64,000 nt of DNA from Streptomyces antnestii (GCF_004005495.1 NZ_RZYA01000002.1:62001-126000); one strand, 5' to 3'. Shown: positions 25,904-35,125, counted from the first letter of the stretch. Program-made: numbers and translations. The notes: generated by a model not told the origin, from the sequence alone.

Positions 25904-27298
25904 CTACGCGCCCACCCACACCGTGGTGATGTTGCAGAACTCGCGGATGCCGTGGGCCGCCAGCTCACGCCCGTAGCCGGAGCGCTTGGCGCCGCCGAAC
26001 GGGAACGCCGGGTGCGAGGCCGTCATGCCGTTCACGTAGACGCCGCCCGCCTCGATGTCGCGGGCGAACCGGTCGATCTCCGCCGCGTCGTGCGTCCACA
26101 CGTTGGAACTCAGCCCGAACGGCGTGTCGTTGGCGAGGGCCACCGCCTCGTCCAGGTCGCCGACCCGGTACAGCGTCGCGACCGGCCCGAAGGTCTCCTC
26201 GCGGTGGATCCGCATGTCCTCCGTGATGTCGGCGAGCACGGTCGGCTCGTAGAACCAGCCACTCTTCGCGTACGCCTCGGGCCGCTGTCCGCCGCACATG
26301 ACCGTGGCGCCGCACTCCACCGCGTCGTCGACGAGCTCCTCCAGGTCGGTGCGGCCCTGCTCGCTGGCGAGCGGCCCGACGTCGGTGTCCTCGTCCATCG
26401 GGTCCCCGACCCGCAGGGCCCGCATGCCGGAGGCGAACAGCCGGGCGAACTCGTCGTAGACGTCCGTGTGCACGATGAACCGCTTCGCCGCGATGCAGGA
26501 CTGTCCGTTGTTCTGCGTACGCGCGGTCACCGCGACCTGCGCGGCCTTCGCCACGTCGGCCGACGGCATCACGACGAACGGGTCGCTGCCGCCCAGTTCG
26601 AGGACGGTCTTCTTGACCTCGTCGCTCGCGATCGACGCGACGGAACGCCCCGCCGGCTCGCTGCCCGTCAGCGTCGCCGCCGCCACCCGCTTGTCCCGCA
26701 GGATGCCCTCGACCGCGCCGGCTCCTACGAGCAGCGTCTGGAAGCAGCCCTCGGGGAACCCGGCCCTGCGGAACAGGTCCTCCAGGTAGAGCGCGGTCTG
26801 CGGCACGTTCGACGCGTGCTTGAGCAGGCCCACGTTCCCCGCCATCAGAGCCGGCGCGGCGAACCGTACGACCTGCCACAGCGGGAAGTTCCACGGCATC
26901 ACGGCGAGGACGACGCCCAGCGGGCGGTAGCGGACATGGACACTCGAGGCGCCGGAGTCCTCCACGTCCGGTGCGGACGGGTGCTCGTCGGCGAGCAGCT
27001 CCTGAGCGTGCTGCGCGTACCAGCGCATCGCCTTCGCGCACTTCGCGGCCTCGGCACGGGCCGCCATCAGGGGCTTGCCCATCTCGGTCGTCATGACGCG
27101 CGCGATGTCGTCACGGTCCGCGTCGAGCAGATCCGCGGCCGCCTGGAGCAGCCGCGCCCGTTCGAAGAAGGTGCTGGTGCGGTACGTGCGGAACGTGCCG
27201 GCGGCGAGGGCGAGCCTGCGCTCGATCTCCTCGTCGGTCAGGGCGTCGTAGAGCTTGAGTGTCTCGCCGTTCGCCGGATTGACCGTCGCGATGGGCAT
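25904..27298 (-). CDS. NAD(P)-dependent succinate-semialdehyde dehydrogenase-like enzyme
   Basis: A 464-residue aldehyde dehydrogenase of the GabD1 type common in actinobacteria. It begins PIATVNPANGETLKLYDAL, has VMPWNFPLWQVVRFAAPAL, the catalytic Glu in VLELGGSDPF and the nucleophile in QNNGQSCIAAKRF, and ends with FGGAKRSGYGRELAAHG. It likely oxidises succinate semialdehyde to succinate. The ATG has GAGGAGG upstream. It is monocistronic apart from the NUDIX gene upstream in the same direction, 91 bases away. Confidence 0.9.
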   Translation of the reverse strand: MPIATVNPANGETLKLYDALTDEEIERRLALAAGTFRTYRTSTFFERARLLQAAADLLDADRDDIARVMTTEMGKPLMAARAEAAKCAKAMRWYAQHAQELLADEHPSAPDVEDSGASSVHVRYRPLGVVLAVMPWNFPLWQVVRFAAPALMAGNVGLLKHASNVPQTALYLEDLFRRAGFPEGCFQTLLVGAGAVEGILRDKRVAAATLTGSEPAGRSVASIASDEVKKTVLELGGSDPFVVMPSADVAKAAQVAVTARTQNNGQSCIAAKRFIVHTDVYDEFARLFASGMRALRVGDPMDEDTDVGPLASEQGRTDLEELVDDAVECGATVMCGGQRPEAYAKSGWFYEPTVLADITEDMRIHREETFGPVATLYRVGDLDEAVALANDTPFGLSSNVWTHDAAEIDRFARDIEAGGVYVNGMTASHPAFPFGGAKRSGYGRELAAHGIREFCNITTVWVGA

Positions 27299-27389
27299 GG
27301 GTCGACCTCCTCTGCGCGGTTCTTCGACCTTCCCGCGCCGCGTGGCACCGCGCAACGCGGCACGCACCGGGTACCCGGCGGCGCGGACG

Positions 27390-27854
27390 TCAGACGTGCT
27401 CGGCGAGCCGGTCGAGGAAGACGGTCTGGGCCTTGACCACCATGCCGCGCGCCGCGTCGAGCCCGAGCCACGCCACCCGGTCGAGCTCGGGGAACTCCGC
27501 CGTGCGTCCGGAGCCCCGCGGCCACTCCATGGTGAAGGTGCCGGGTACGACGTCGTCCGGGTCCAGGTCACCCTCCACGGCCCACACGGTGACGTGCTTG
27601 CCGCCGGACTGCACGGTGTCACCGAGCGGCACCGGCGTACCGTCGGGCGGCGCGAGGCCCAGCTCCTCCCGGAACTCCCGGCGCGCCGCCTCCCACGGCC
27701 CCTCGTCGTCCTCGTACTCGCCCTTGGGCACGGTCCAGGCCCCGGCCTCGCGCCGTTCCCAGAACGGGCCGCCCATGTGCCCGAGCAGCACCTCGGGGCC
27801 GCTGTCCGTACGCCGGAACAGGAGCAGTCCCGCACTCCGCTTCTTGTACGTCAT
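27390..27854 (-). CDS. NUDIX hydrolase
   Basis: A 154-residue NUDIX protein with a complete Nudix box GEYEDDEGPWEAARREFREE followed by LGL. The N-terminal KKRSAGLLLFRR and the HMGGPFW motif place it near diadenosine-polyphosphate/8-oxo-dGTP-type hydrolases of actinobacteria. The substrate cannot be fixed from sequence. ATG at 27854 is preferred by homology of the MTYKKRSAGLLLFR start; an upstream in-frame start would add an Arg-rich tail. Confidence 0.9.
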   Translation of the reverse strand: MTYKKRSAGLLLFRRTDSGPEVLLGHMGGPFWERREAGAWTVPKGEYEDDEGPWEAARREFREELGLAPPDGTPVPLGDTVQSGGKHVTVWAVEGDLDPDDVVPGTFTMEWPRGSGRTAEFPELDRVAWLGLDAARGMVVKAQTVFLDRLAEHV

Positions 27855-27974
27855 GGGACGAGATTCTTGTCCGCCATGGGACCAGTGTCGGCGCGTCACC
27901 CGCGGACGGCGCGCCCTCCGGGGCACCCGCCGGGGCGACGACCGGGATGGCCGACGCCCGGGCGGGTGGCGGGA

Positions 27975-29270
27975 TCACGGCGAGGAGTTCGACGCCCGCC
28001 CGGACGTGCCGTGCGGCTCCGCCTCGTGCGAGTCCGCCTCATGCGAGTCCGCCTCGTGCGGGTCCCGGGGTGCGGGGACGACCACCGCGCGTTCGGCGGA
28101 GACGTCTGCGCGGTGCCGACGCCGCGAGACCCACAGGGCCACGGGTTCCGTGTAGCGGGCCGTGAGCGGGCCGACGATCACGAGGATCAGGACGTACGCC
28201 GTGGCCAGCGGGCCGAGCCGCGGCTCGATCCCGGCCGTGACCGCCAGGCCCGCGATGACGATGGAGAACTCGCCGCGCGCCACGAGCGCGCCGCCCGCGC
28301 GCCAGCGGCCCTTGACGGAGATCTTCGCCCGCCGCGCCGCCCAGTAACCGGTCGCGATCTTCGTGCAGGCCGTGACGACCGCGAGGGCGAGCGCCGGCAG
28401 CAGCACCGGGGGAATGCTCGCGGGGTCGGTGTGCAGGCCGAAGAAGACGAAGAACACGGCGGCGAACAGGTCGCGCAGCGGCAGCAGCAGCGAGTGGGCG
28501 CCCTCGGCGGCCTCGCCGGACAGAGCGATGCCGACCAGGAACGCGCCGACCGCGGCGGACACCTGGAGCTGCTGCGCGATCCCGGCGACCAGGATGGTCA
28601 GACCGAGCACGACCAGGAGCAGTTTCTCCGGGTCGTCGTGGGACACGAACCGTGAGATGAGCCGGCCGTAGCGCACGGCGACGAACAGGACGAGGCCCGC
28701 CGCCCCGAGCGCGATGGCCAGGGTGAGGCCGCCCGCCGCCCAGCCGACCCCGGCGAGCAGCGCCGTGATGATCGGCAGATAGACCGCCATCGCGAGGTCT
28801 TCGAGGACCAGGATGCTGAGGATCACCGGGGTCTCCCGGTTGCCGACCCGGCCGAGGTCGCCGAGCACCTTGGCGATCACACCCGACGACGAGATCCAGG
28901 TGACGCCCGCGAGGACGACGGCGGCGACCGGGCCCCAGCCCATGAGGAGCGCGGCGGCGGCGCCGGGCAGCGCGTTGAACGCGCAGTCGACGAGCCCCGC
29001 CGTGTACTGCGTCTTGAGGTTGCTGACGAGGTCGCTGGCCGTGTACTCCAGGCCCAGCATCAGCAGGAGCAGGATGACGCCGATCTCGGCGCCGATGGCC
29101 ACGAACTCCTCGCTCGCGCCCAGCGGGAGCAGCCCGCCCTCGCCGAAGGCGAGCCCGGCGAGCAGGTAGAGGGGGATGGGCGAGAACCGGAGCCGGCCGG
29201 CGAGTCTGCCGAGCAGGCCGAGCGCGAGGATGATCGCCCCGAACTCGATGAGGAACACCGCGGAATGCAT
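27975..29270 (-). CDS. CPA2-type cation:proton antiporter membrane subunit
   Basis: A 431-residue membrane protein with about 12 hydrophobic segments and the CPA2 fold: FLIEFGAIILALGLLGRLAG, LLLLMLGLEYTASDL, SSSGVIAKVLGDLG and VVARGEFSIVIAG-like stretches. It should exchange K+ or Na+ for H+. It is encoded four bases downstream of a TrkA-C-type regulatory subunit and shares its operon. The cytoplasmic C-terminal tail contains a short acidic/His repeat (HEADSHEADSHEAEPH) that may sense pH or bind metal. Confidence 0.9.
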   Translation of the reverse strand: MHSAVFLIEFGAIILALGLLGRLAGRLRFSPIPLYLLAGLAFGEGGLLPLGASEEFVAIGAEIGVILLLLMLGLEYTASDLVSNLKTQYTAGLVDCAFNALPGAAAALLMGWGPVAAVVLAGVTWISSSGVIAKVLGDLGRVGNRETPVILSILVLEDLAMAVYLPIITALLAGVGWAAGGLTLAIALGAAGLVLFVAVRYGRLISRFVSHDDPEKLLLVVLGLTILVAGIAQQLQVSAAVGAFLVGIALSGEAAEGAHSLLLPLRDLFAAVFFVFFGLHTDPASIPPVLLPALALAVVTACTKIATGYWAARRAKISVKGRWRAGGALVARGEFSIVIAGLAVTAGIEPRLGPLATAYVLILVIVGPLTARYTEPVALWVSRRRHRADVSAERAVVVPAPRDPHEADSHEADSHEAEPHGTSGRASNSSP

Positions 29271-29274
29271 CCGA

Positions 29275-29760
29275 TCACTCCCTGCCGAGTATCGTCGCCG
29301 CCGCTTCCACGCCCTCGCGGGTGCCGATGACGATCACGGTGTCCCCGCCGGCAAGGCGGAAGCCGGGGGTCGGCGACGGGATCGCCTCGGCGCGCCGCAG
29401 GACGGCCACGATCGAGGCGCCGGTCTCGGTCCGCAGCTGCGTCTCGCCGAGCAGCCGGCCGTTCCAGTGCGAGGTCGCGGCGATCTCGACGCGCTCGGCG
29501 ACCAGGCCCAGATCGGTGGTGTGCAGCAGGTTCGGACTGTGGTGGGACGGCATCAGCGCGTCGATCAGCGCGGCCGCCTCACCGGACGTCAGCTTCAGCG
29601 ACAGGTCACAGGCGTCCGGGTCGTCGGACCGGTAGGCGCTCAGGGTGCGCCCGCCGTCCAGGTGCGCGACCACCGACACCTGGCGTCGGTCGCGTGTGGT
29701 CAGGTCGTACCGGAAGCCGATCCCCGGCAGTGGTGTGCGGCTCAGACGTGAAGCGGGCAC
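29275..29760 (-). CDS. Antiporter regulatory subunit with TrkA-C (RCK_C) domain
   Basis: A 161-residue cytoplasmic protein: an N-terminal segment (LPGIGFRYDLTTRDRRQVSV) is followed by a TrkA-C domain (LLGETQLRTETGASIVAVLR, then GFRLAGGDTVIVIGTREG). Such subunits gate the adjoining CPA2 transporter in response to nucleotides or ions. The GTG at 29760 follows GGGGAGAG; the earlier in-frame ATG lacks a ribosome site and would add a non-conserved tail. Confidence 0.88.
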   Translation of the reverse strand: MPASRLSRTPLPGIGFRYDLTTRDRRQVSVVAHLDGGRTLSAYRSDDPDACDLSLKLTSGEAAALIDALMPSHHSPNLLHTTDLGLVAERVEIAATSHWNGRLLGETQLRTETGASIVAVLRRAEAIPSPTPGFRLAGGDTVIVIGTREGVEAAATILGRE

Positions 29761-29903
29761 AGCTCTCCCCTTGTCCGTGCTTGATCTTGTTGTCCGTGCG
29801 TGAAACTGGGTGATGCGTGGCGCCTGCATCTTCAGGCTCCGGGTGTCACCCTATCGGTCCCAAGATTTGGCAAAGAAACGGTCTGGTCGCGCCGGCCTCG
29901 TTC

Positions 29904-31445
29904 TTACGGCGCCGGGTGCGCGGCGAGCACCGTCTCGACCGTGTCCGCCTCCGCGGCCGTCTTGTCCTCGCGGTACCGCACGACGCGCGCGAAGCGGAGC
30001 GTGACGCCGGCCGGGTAGCGGGTCGACTTCTGCAGACCGTCGTAGGCGATCTCCACCACGAGCTCGGGCCGCACCCGGACGACATGCCCGTCGTCACTCA
30101 CGGCCAGTTCCCGCAGCCGCTCCGTCTGCCAGATGAGCAGCGCGTCGGTGAGCCCCTTGAAGGTCTTGCCCAGCATCGCGAACGAGCCGTCCGGCCCACG
30201 CGCGCCGAGGTGCAGGTTCGAGAGCTTGCCCGTGCGCCGCCCGTGCCCCCACTCGGCCGCCAGAACCACCAGGTCAAGCGTGTGTACGGGCTTCACCTTC
30301 AGCCAGGACGCACCGCGCCGGCCCGCGCTGTACGGGGCGTCGAGCGCCTTGACGACGACGCCTTCGTGGCCCCGGCGCAGGGTGTCGGCGAAGAACGCGT
30401 CCGCGCTCGCCCGGGCCGTCTCGTCGGCCCCGCCGGGTACGACGACGCGGCGCACCCGCATCGCCTCCGGCACGAGCCGGGCGAGCCGCGCGTGGCGCTC
30501 GGCGAACGGCAGATCGAGCAGCTCGTCCCCGTCCGCGTACAGCGCGTCGAAGAACACCGGCGTCACGGGAACGCTCCCGGCGGCCGTCGCCACGTCCACC
30601 CGGGAGCCAACGCGGCCCGCGATCTCCTGGAACGGACGCGGCCGGCCGTCCCGGTCGAGCGCGATGACCTCTCCGTCGAGGATGAAGCGCTCCCCGTCGA
30701 GCCCGGCGGCCGCGGCGATGACCTCGGGCAGCCGGTCGGTGATGTCGTCGAGCGTGCGCGTGTAGACGCGGACGGTGCCGCCGTCGCGGTGCACCTGTAC
30801 GCGGATGCCGTCCAGCTTCTCCTCCACCGCGCACGCCCCGAGCTTGTCCACGGCCTCCCCGGTCGAGGACGCGCTGTGCGCCAGCATCGGGAACACCGGG
30901 CGCCCGACGGTCAGCCGGAACTCACCCAGCGCACCGGGACCGTCGGCCAGCAGGGCCTGTGCCACCACCTGCAGCGACCCCGTCAGCATCACCGCGCGCC
31001 GCACCTCCGCCGCCGGGGCCCCGGTGGCCTGCGCGAGGCCCTCGAGCGCCACCGCGTCGAGCGCTCCCTGGCGCACCTCACCGGTGAGCAGACCGAACAG
31101 GAAGCGCTGCTCGCCCTCGGTCGCCGCCCCCATCAACTCTCCAACGAGGCGGGTGCGTTCGGCCTGGGACCCGGCGCCGGCGACGTCACCGATCGCGGTC
31201 AGCGACGCGTCGACGTCCTGGACCGTGAGGCGCGGCTGCGCGGCGGGCGCGACGCGCTCGCTGAGCACCCGCCACCCGATGCCGAGGCGTCCCTGGGGCA
31301 GCCGCCCCGCGAGGTAGGGGATGACGACCGGTACGTCGTCCGCATCCGCCGCCCCGAAGAGCTCGGCGAGCAGCGCGATCTTCCGGGACCTGGCCGAGGC
31401 CGCCGCGACCTCCTGGGACACCTGCGCGAGCCGGGAGAACAGCAT
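29904..31445 (-). CDS. ATP-dependent DNA ligase (LigB type)
   Basis: A 513-residue ATP-dependent ligase. An N-terminal DNA-binding domain (about 1-190) precedes the nucleotidyl-transferase domain with the AMP-accepting Lys210 in VEEKLDGIRVQVH. Motif III (FFDALYADGDELLDLP), motif IV (EGVVVKAL), motif V (WLKVKPVHTLDLVV) and an OB domain follow. It matches the mycobacterial LigB group, an accessory ligase to the NAD-dependent LigA. ATG at 31445 is the conserved start, with no clear ribosome site. No Ku or LigD genes are nearby. Confidence 0.92.
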   Translation of the reverse strand: MLFSRLAQVSQEVAAASARSRKIALLAELFGAADADDVPVVIPYLAGRLPQGRLGIGWRVLSERVAPAAQPRLTVQDVDASLTAIGDVAGAGSQAERTRLVGELMGAATEGEQRFLFGLLTGEVRQGALDAVALEGLAQATGAPAAEVRRAVMLTGSLQVVAQALLADGPGALGEFRLTVGRPVFPMLAHSASSTGEAVDKLGACAVEEKLDGIRVQVHRDGGTVRVYTRTLDDITDRLPEVIAAAAGLDGERFILDGEVIALDRDGRPRPFQEIAGRVGSRVDVATAAGSVPVTPVFFDALYADGDELLDLPFAERHARLARLVPEAMRVRRVVVPGGADETARASADAFFADTLRRGHEGVVVKALDAPYSAGRRGASWLKVKPVHTLDLVVLAAEWGHGRRTGKLSNLHLGARGPDGSFAMLGKTFKGLTDALLIWQTERLRELAVSDDGHVVRVRPELVVEIAYDGLQKSTRYPAGVTLRFARVVRYREDKTAAEADTVETVLAAHPAP

Positions 31446-31619
31446 GGAGTCATCGTGCACCGGCTCGCGTCACGGCGCACACGAATGTGGCCGTTCCGGC
31501 GCGATTTCCGGGCGCGTGAGCGCCGGTCCCGTAGCCCACGAATTCACACCGGCATTTCGTCACGCGCAGTCCTCTCTTCGGAATTGCGTTCCGCGATGCG
31601 AGACCGGGCCCGGGCATTC

Positions 31620-31649
31620 TTGACTGGTCCGACCTGCCCCTGCTTGGAT
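31620..31649 (+). promoter_or_regulatory. Promoter of the sulfonate leader peptide/ssu operon
   Basis: TTGACT (31620-31625) and TTGGAT (31644-31649) with an 18-bp spacer. Transcription should start at or within a base or two of the leader ATG at 31657, making the leader mRNA leaderless. Confidence 0.55.
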
Positions 31650-31656
31650 CCATGGC

Positions 31657-31740
31657 ATGAACACGAGACTGGACCTCACGCGGCGACGCCATGTCGACCT
31701 CGCGCGTGTCTCCAGCTCGTTCTGTTGTCGCGCACGCTGA
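31657..31740 (+). CDS. Cysteine-type leader peptide (27 aa) upstream of ssuED
   Basis: A 27-residue open frame, MNTRLDLTRRRHVDLARV then SSSFCCRAR. The RRRHVDL-RVSS core ending in Cys is the pattern of short leader peptides found upstream of sulfur-assimilation genes in Streptomyces. The two cysteines are consecutive TGT codons, rare in this genome's codon use, five codons from the end. Ribosome stalling at Cys codons when cysteine is scarce would control downstream expression. The ATG lies eight bases after a TTGGAT -10 element, so translation is probably leaderless. 171 bases separate it from ssuE, including a CCGGCGCCGG palindrome that could be part of an attenuator. Confidence 0.8.
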   Translation: MNTRLDLTRRRHVDLARVSSSFCCRAR

Positions 31741-31911
31741 CGTTTCCCCGCGCCCCGGCGCCGGAGCCACCCTCCCGGTGACCCCCGCCGCCGCCGTCAT
31801 TCCACCGGGCCGCATCTTTCCCGCCCGGATTCCCGCACCACCGCTCCGTGAATTCGCCATGCCCGCAATTCCTCGTCCCGGCATGCCGAATTCCGCCCCG
31901 AAGGGTCCGCC

Positions 31912-32472
31912 ATGGCCACCGTCCTGTCCATTTCCGGAAGCCCGTCCGCCACCTCCCGTACGGCACGGCTGCTGCGCACACTCGACGCCCGCCTCGAGGC
32001 GCAGGGCCACGTCGTCCTGCCCCTCGACGTCCGTACGCTGCCCGCCGAGGCGCTGCTCGGCGCCGATTTCGCCCACCCGGCCATCGTCGAGGCCACCGGA
32101 CTCCTCGCCCGGGCCGACGGAGTGATCGTCGCGACGCCCATCTACAAGGCCGCGTACTCCGGACTGCTCAAGGCCCTGCTCGACCTGCTGCCGCAGTACG
32201 GACTCGACGGCAAGACCGTGCTGCCGCTCGCCACCGGCGGCTCCACCGCGCATGTCCTCGCCCTCGACTACGCGCTGCGGCCCGTCCTCAATTCCATGGG
32301 CGCCGACCACATAGTCCAGGGCTGGTTCACCCTCGACAAGGACATCAGCGTCGCCCATGACGGCAGCGTCAGCGTCGCGCCCGGCTCGGCGGAGGCCCTG
32401 GGCCGCGTCGTCGACCAGTTCTCCGCCGCCCTCGACCGCACCGGCGCGCCGGTGCTCGCGGCGGTGAGCTGA
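31912..32472 (+). CDS. ssuE: NADPH-dependent FMN reductase (SsuE-like)
   Basis: A 186-residue flavodoxin-fold FMN reductase supplying reduced FMN to the alkanesulfonate monooxygenase. ISGSPSATSRTARLL binds the FMN phosphate, and VATPIYKAAYSGLLKALLD carries the Tyr-containing helix typical of SsuE. The product is encoded two bases before ssuD, confirming the two-component system. The ATG at 31912 follows GAAGGG. It is preceded by the Cys leader peptide. Confidence 0.92.
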   Translation: MATVLSISGSPSATSRTARLLRTLDARLEAQGHVVLPLDVRTLPAEALLGADFAHPAIVEATGLLARADGVIVATPIYKAAYSGLLKALLDLLPQYGLDGKTVLPLATGGSTAHVLALDYALRPVLNSMGADHIVQGWFTLDKDISVAHDGSVSVAPGSAEALGRVVDQFSAALDRTGAPVLAAVS

Positions 32473-32474
32473 CC

Positions 32475-33596
32475 ATGTCCCTCACCTTCCACTGGTTCCT
32501 GCCCACCAACGGCGACAGCCGTCACGTCGTCGGCGGCGGCCACGGCGCCCCCGTGACCGCGGCGGGCGGCGACCGGCCCCCGACCATCGGCTATCTCACG
32601 CAGATCGCCCGCGCCGCCGAGGACCTGGGCTTCGTCGGCGCGCTCACCCCCACCGGCGCGTGGTGCGAGGACGCGTGGCTGACCACCGCCATGCTCAGCC
32701 AGCAGACCGAACGGCTGAAGTTCCTCGTCGCGTTCCGCCCCGGCTCCGTCGCGCCGACCCTCGCCGCGCAGATGGCGTCCACGTACCAGCGCCAGACCGG
32801 CGGCAGGCTCCTGCTGAACGTCGTCACGGGCGGCGAGAGTCGCGAGCAGCGCGCCTACGGGGACTTCCTCGACAAGGACGCCCGGTACGCGCGCACCGGC
32901 GAATTCCTGGAGATCGTCAGGGGGTTGTGGGCCGGCGACACCGTCGACCTGGCCGGCGAACACCTCCAGGTGCAGGACGCCCGCCTCGCCCGGCTCCCCG
33001 ACCCGGTCCCCGAGATCTACTTCGGCGGCTCCTCACCCGTCGCGGGCGAGATCGCGGCGCGGCACAGCGACGTCTACCTCACCTGGGGCGAACCGCCCGC
33101 ACAGGTGGCAGAGAAGATCGCCTGGATCCGTGGCCTCGCCGAGAAGGAGGGCCGCACCGTCCGGTTCGGGATCCGGCTGCACGTCATCACCCGCGACACC
33201 GCGGAGCAGGCCTGGGCGGAGGCCGACCGCCTCCTCGCGGGCTTCGACCCCGCCACCGTCAGATCCGTCCAGGAGGGGCTCGCGCGCAGCGAGTCCGAGG
33301 GCCAGAAGCGCATGCTCGCCCTGCACGGCGGCAGCGCCGACGGCCTGGAGATCCATCCCAACCTGTGGGCCGGGATCGGCCTCGTCCGCGGTGGCGCGGG
33401 CACCGCGCTCGTCGGCAGCCACGACGAGGTCGCCGACCGCGTGGAGGAGTACCACCGCATCGGCATCGACGAGTTCGTGCTCTCCGGGTACCCGCACCTG
33501 GAGGAGGCGTACTGGTTCGGGGAGGGCGTCCTGCCCCGGCTGCGGGCGCGCGGCCTGTGGGCACACCCGCACCGGGACGCGCCCGCTTTCCGCTAG
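32475..33596 (+). CDS. ssuD: FMNH2-dependent alkanesulfonate monooxygenase (LLM class)
   Basis: A 373-residue LLM-class (bacterial luciferase-like) enzyme that releases sulfite from alkanesulfonates. Typical features are FHWFLPTNGDSRHV at the start, LKFLVAFRPGSVAPTLAAQM, LLLNVVTGGE, YFGGSSPVAGEIAARHSDVY and the C-terminal LSGYPHLEEAYWFGEGVLP. With SsuE it lets the cell use sulfonates as sulfur source under sulfur limitation, in line with the Cys leader. No sulfonate ABC transporter genes are adjacent. Its stop codon overlaps the stop of the convergent MFS gene within CTAG. Confidence 0.94.
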   Translation: MSLTFHWFLPTNGDSRHVVGGGHGAPVTAAGGDRPPTIGYLTQIARAAEDLGFVGALTPTGAWCEDAWLTTAMLSQQTERLKFLVAFRPGSVAPTLAAQMASTYQRQTGGRLLLNVVTGGESREQRAYGDFLDKDARYARTGEFLEIVRGLWAGDTVDLAGEHLQVQDARLARLPDPVPEIYFGGSSPVAGEIAARHSDVYLTWGEPPAQVAEKIAWIRGLAEKEGRTVRFGIRLHVITRDTAEQAWAEADRLLAGFDPATVRSVQEGLARSESEGQKRMLALHGGSADGLEIHPNLWAGIGLVRGGAGTALVGSHDEVADRVEEYHRIGIDEFVLSGYPHLEEAYWFGEGVLPRLRARGLWAHPHRDAPAFR

Positions 33597-35125
33597 CCGT
33601 CGGTCGCGCGGTCCCGCTCCTGCGGGGCGGGCTCAAGGGCCGGGGCCGCCACGCCCAGATGGGAGCGGCACTGCGGCTTCGGCGCCTCCTCCAGGCGCGG
33701 GCGGACGGCCGCCGGACGGATGAACAGGGTGGCCGTCGCCGAACCCAGCGCGAACAGCAGGGCACAGCCGAGGGCCGCCCGGTGGAACGACGTGTTCACC
33801 GCGCCGGGAAGCGTGTACGCGTCACCGGACAGGCCGACCGCGAGCGGCAGCGCCGCCACCACGAGGAGCTGCGCGATCCGGGCCGCCGTGTTGTTCACGC
33901 CGCTGGCGAGCCCGGCGCGGGCCGGTTCGACCGACGCCAGGACCGTGGCCGTCAGCGGCGCGACGAACACGCTCATCCCGAGGCCAAGGACGGCCACCGC
34001 GGGCAGCACGTCGGCCGCGTACGACGCGCCTGGCTCGATCCGCAGCATCAGGAGCACACCGGCCGCCGCGATCAGCGGTCCGGTCACGAGGGGCAGTGTC
34101 GGTCCCACGCGGCGCGCGAGATCGCCCGCCCGCGGGGACAGGAGCAGCATCAGGAGGGTGATCGGCAGCGTCGCCATGCCCGCCTCCAGGGCGCTGTAAC
34201 CGAGCGCGATCTGGAGCTGCACCGGCAGCAGGAACAGGATGCCGCCGATCCCCGCGTACAGACACAGCGTCATCGCGTTGGTGGCGCTGAACAGGCGTGA
34301 GCGGAACAGGGAGAGCGGCAGCATCGGCTCCGCGCGCCGGTGTTCCACGACGACGAACACGACACCCGCGGCGACACCGAGCACCGCGGGCAGCACCGTC
34401 GACACGACGGACGCGCCGCCGGACGACCCGATGAGCGCGTAACTCACCCCCACCAGGCACAGCGCGGCGAGCGCGGCCCCCGCCATGTCGAAGCGGCTCC
34501 CGGCGACCGCCGCGTCGCGGCTCTCCGGGACGTGCCGCACCGCGATCAGTAGCACGACGGCGGCGAGCGGCACATTGATCAGGAAGATCCACCGCCACCC
34601 GGGGCCGTCGATCAGATACCCGCCGAGGAACGGGCCCAGGGCCCCCGCCACACCGGTGAGCCCCGACCAGGCACCCACGGCACGCGACTGGTCGTCCGGA
34701 TGGAACGCGGACCGTACGAGGGCCAGCGAACCCGGCGTCAGCAGCGCACCGCCGACGCCCTGCAACGCGCGGGCGGCGATCAGCACACCCTGGTCGGGGG
34801 CGAGCCCGCACAGCGCGGACGCGGCCGCGAACCAGGCCACGCCGAGGACGAGCGTGCGCCGCCGTCCGATCCGGTCACCGAGCGCGCCACCCCACAGGAG
34901 CAGGGCGGACAGGGTGAGCATGTAGGCGTTCACGACCCACTGCAGGCTCGACAGGGAGGCGCCGAGGTCGCGGCCGATCGTCGGCAGGGCGACGTTGACC
35001 ACCGTGCCGTCGAGCATCGCCATCCCGGAAGCCAGGACGACACAGGCGAGAATCCAGCGGCCCCTGGCGGAGGAGAGCCGGATTCCGGAGGAGGACTCGG
35101 CGGTGTCGGACGTCATCGCAGCCAT
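33593..35125 (-). CDS. MFS drug efflux transporter (DHA2/EmrB-QacA family)
   Basis: A 510-residue 14-helix major facilitator. ASGMAMLDGTVVNVALPTIG is the DHA2 motif D1, WGGALGDRIGRRRTLVLG is motif A, and GVAGALGPFLGGYL is motif C. It probably exports hydrophobic drugs or endogenous metabolites with protons. The C-terminal ~40 residues are Pro/Glu-rich and cytoplasmic. ATG codons at 35125 and 35116 are both possible and neither has a clear ribosome site. Confidence 0.9.
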   Translation of the reverse strand: MAAMTSDTAESSSGIRLSSARGRWILACVVLASGMAMLDGTVVNVALPTIGRDLGASLSSLQWVVNAYMLTLSALLLWGGALGDRIGRRRTLVLGVAWFAAASALCGLAPDQGVLIAARALQGVGGALLTPGSLALVRSAFHPDDQSRAVGAWSGLTGVAGALGPFLGGYLIDGPGWRWIFLINVPLAAVVLLIAVRHVPESRDAAVAGSRFDMAGAALAALCLVGVSYALIGSSGGASVVSTVLPAVLGVAAGVVFVVVEHRRAEPMLPLSLFRSRLFSATNAMTLCLYAGIGGILFLLPVQLQIALGYSALEAGMATLPITLLMLLLSPRAGDLARRVGPTLPLVTGPLIAAAGVLLMLRIEPGASYAADVLPAVAVLGLGMSVFVAPLTATVLASVEPARAGLASGVNNTAARIAQLLVVAALPLAVGLSGDAYTLPGAVNTSFHRAALGCALLFALGSATATLFIRPAAVRPRLEEAPKPQCRSHLGVAAPALEPAPQERDRATDG

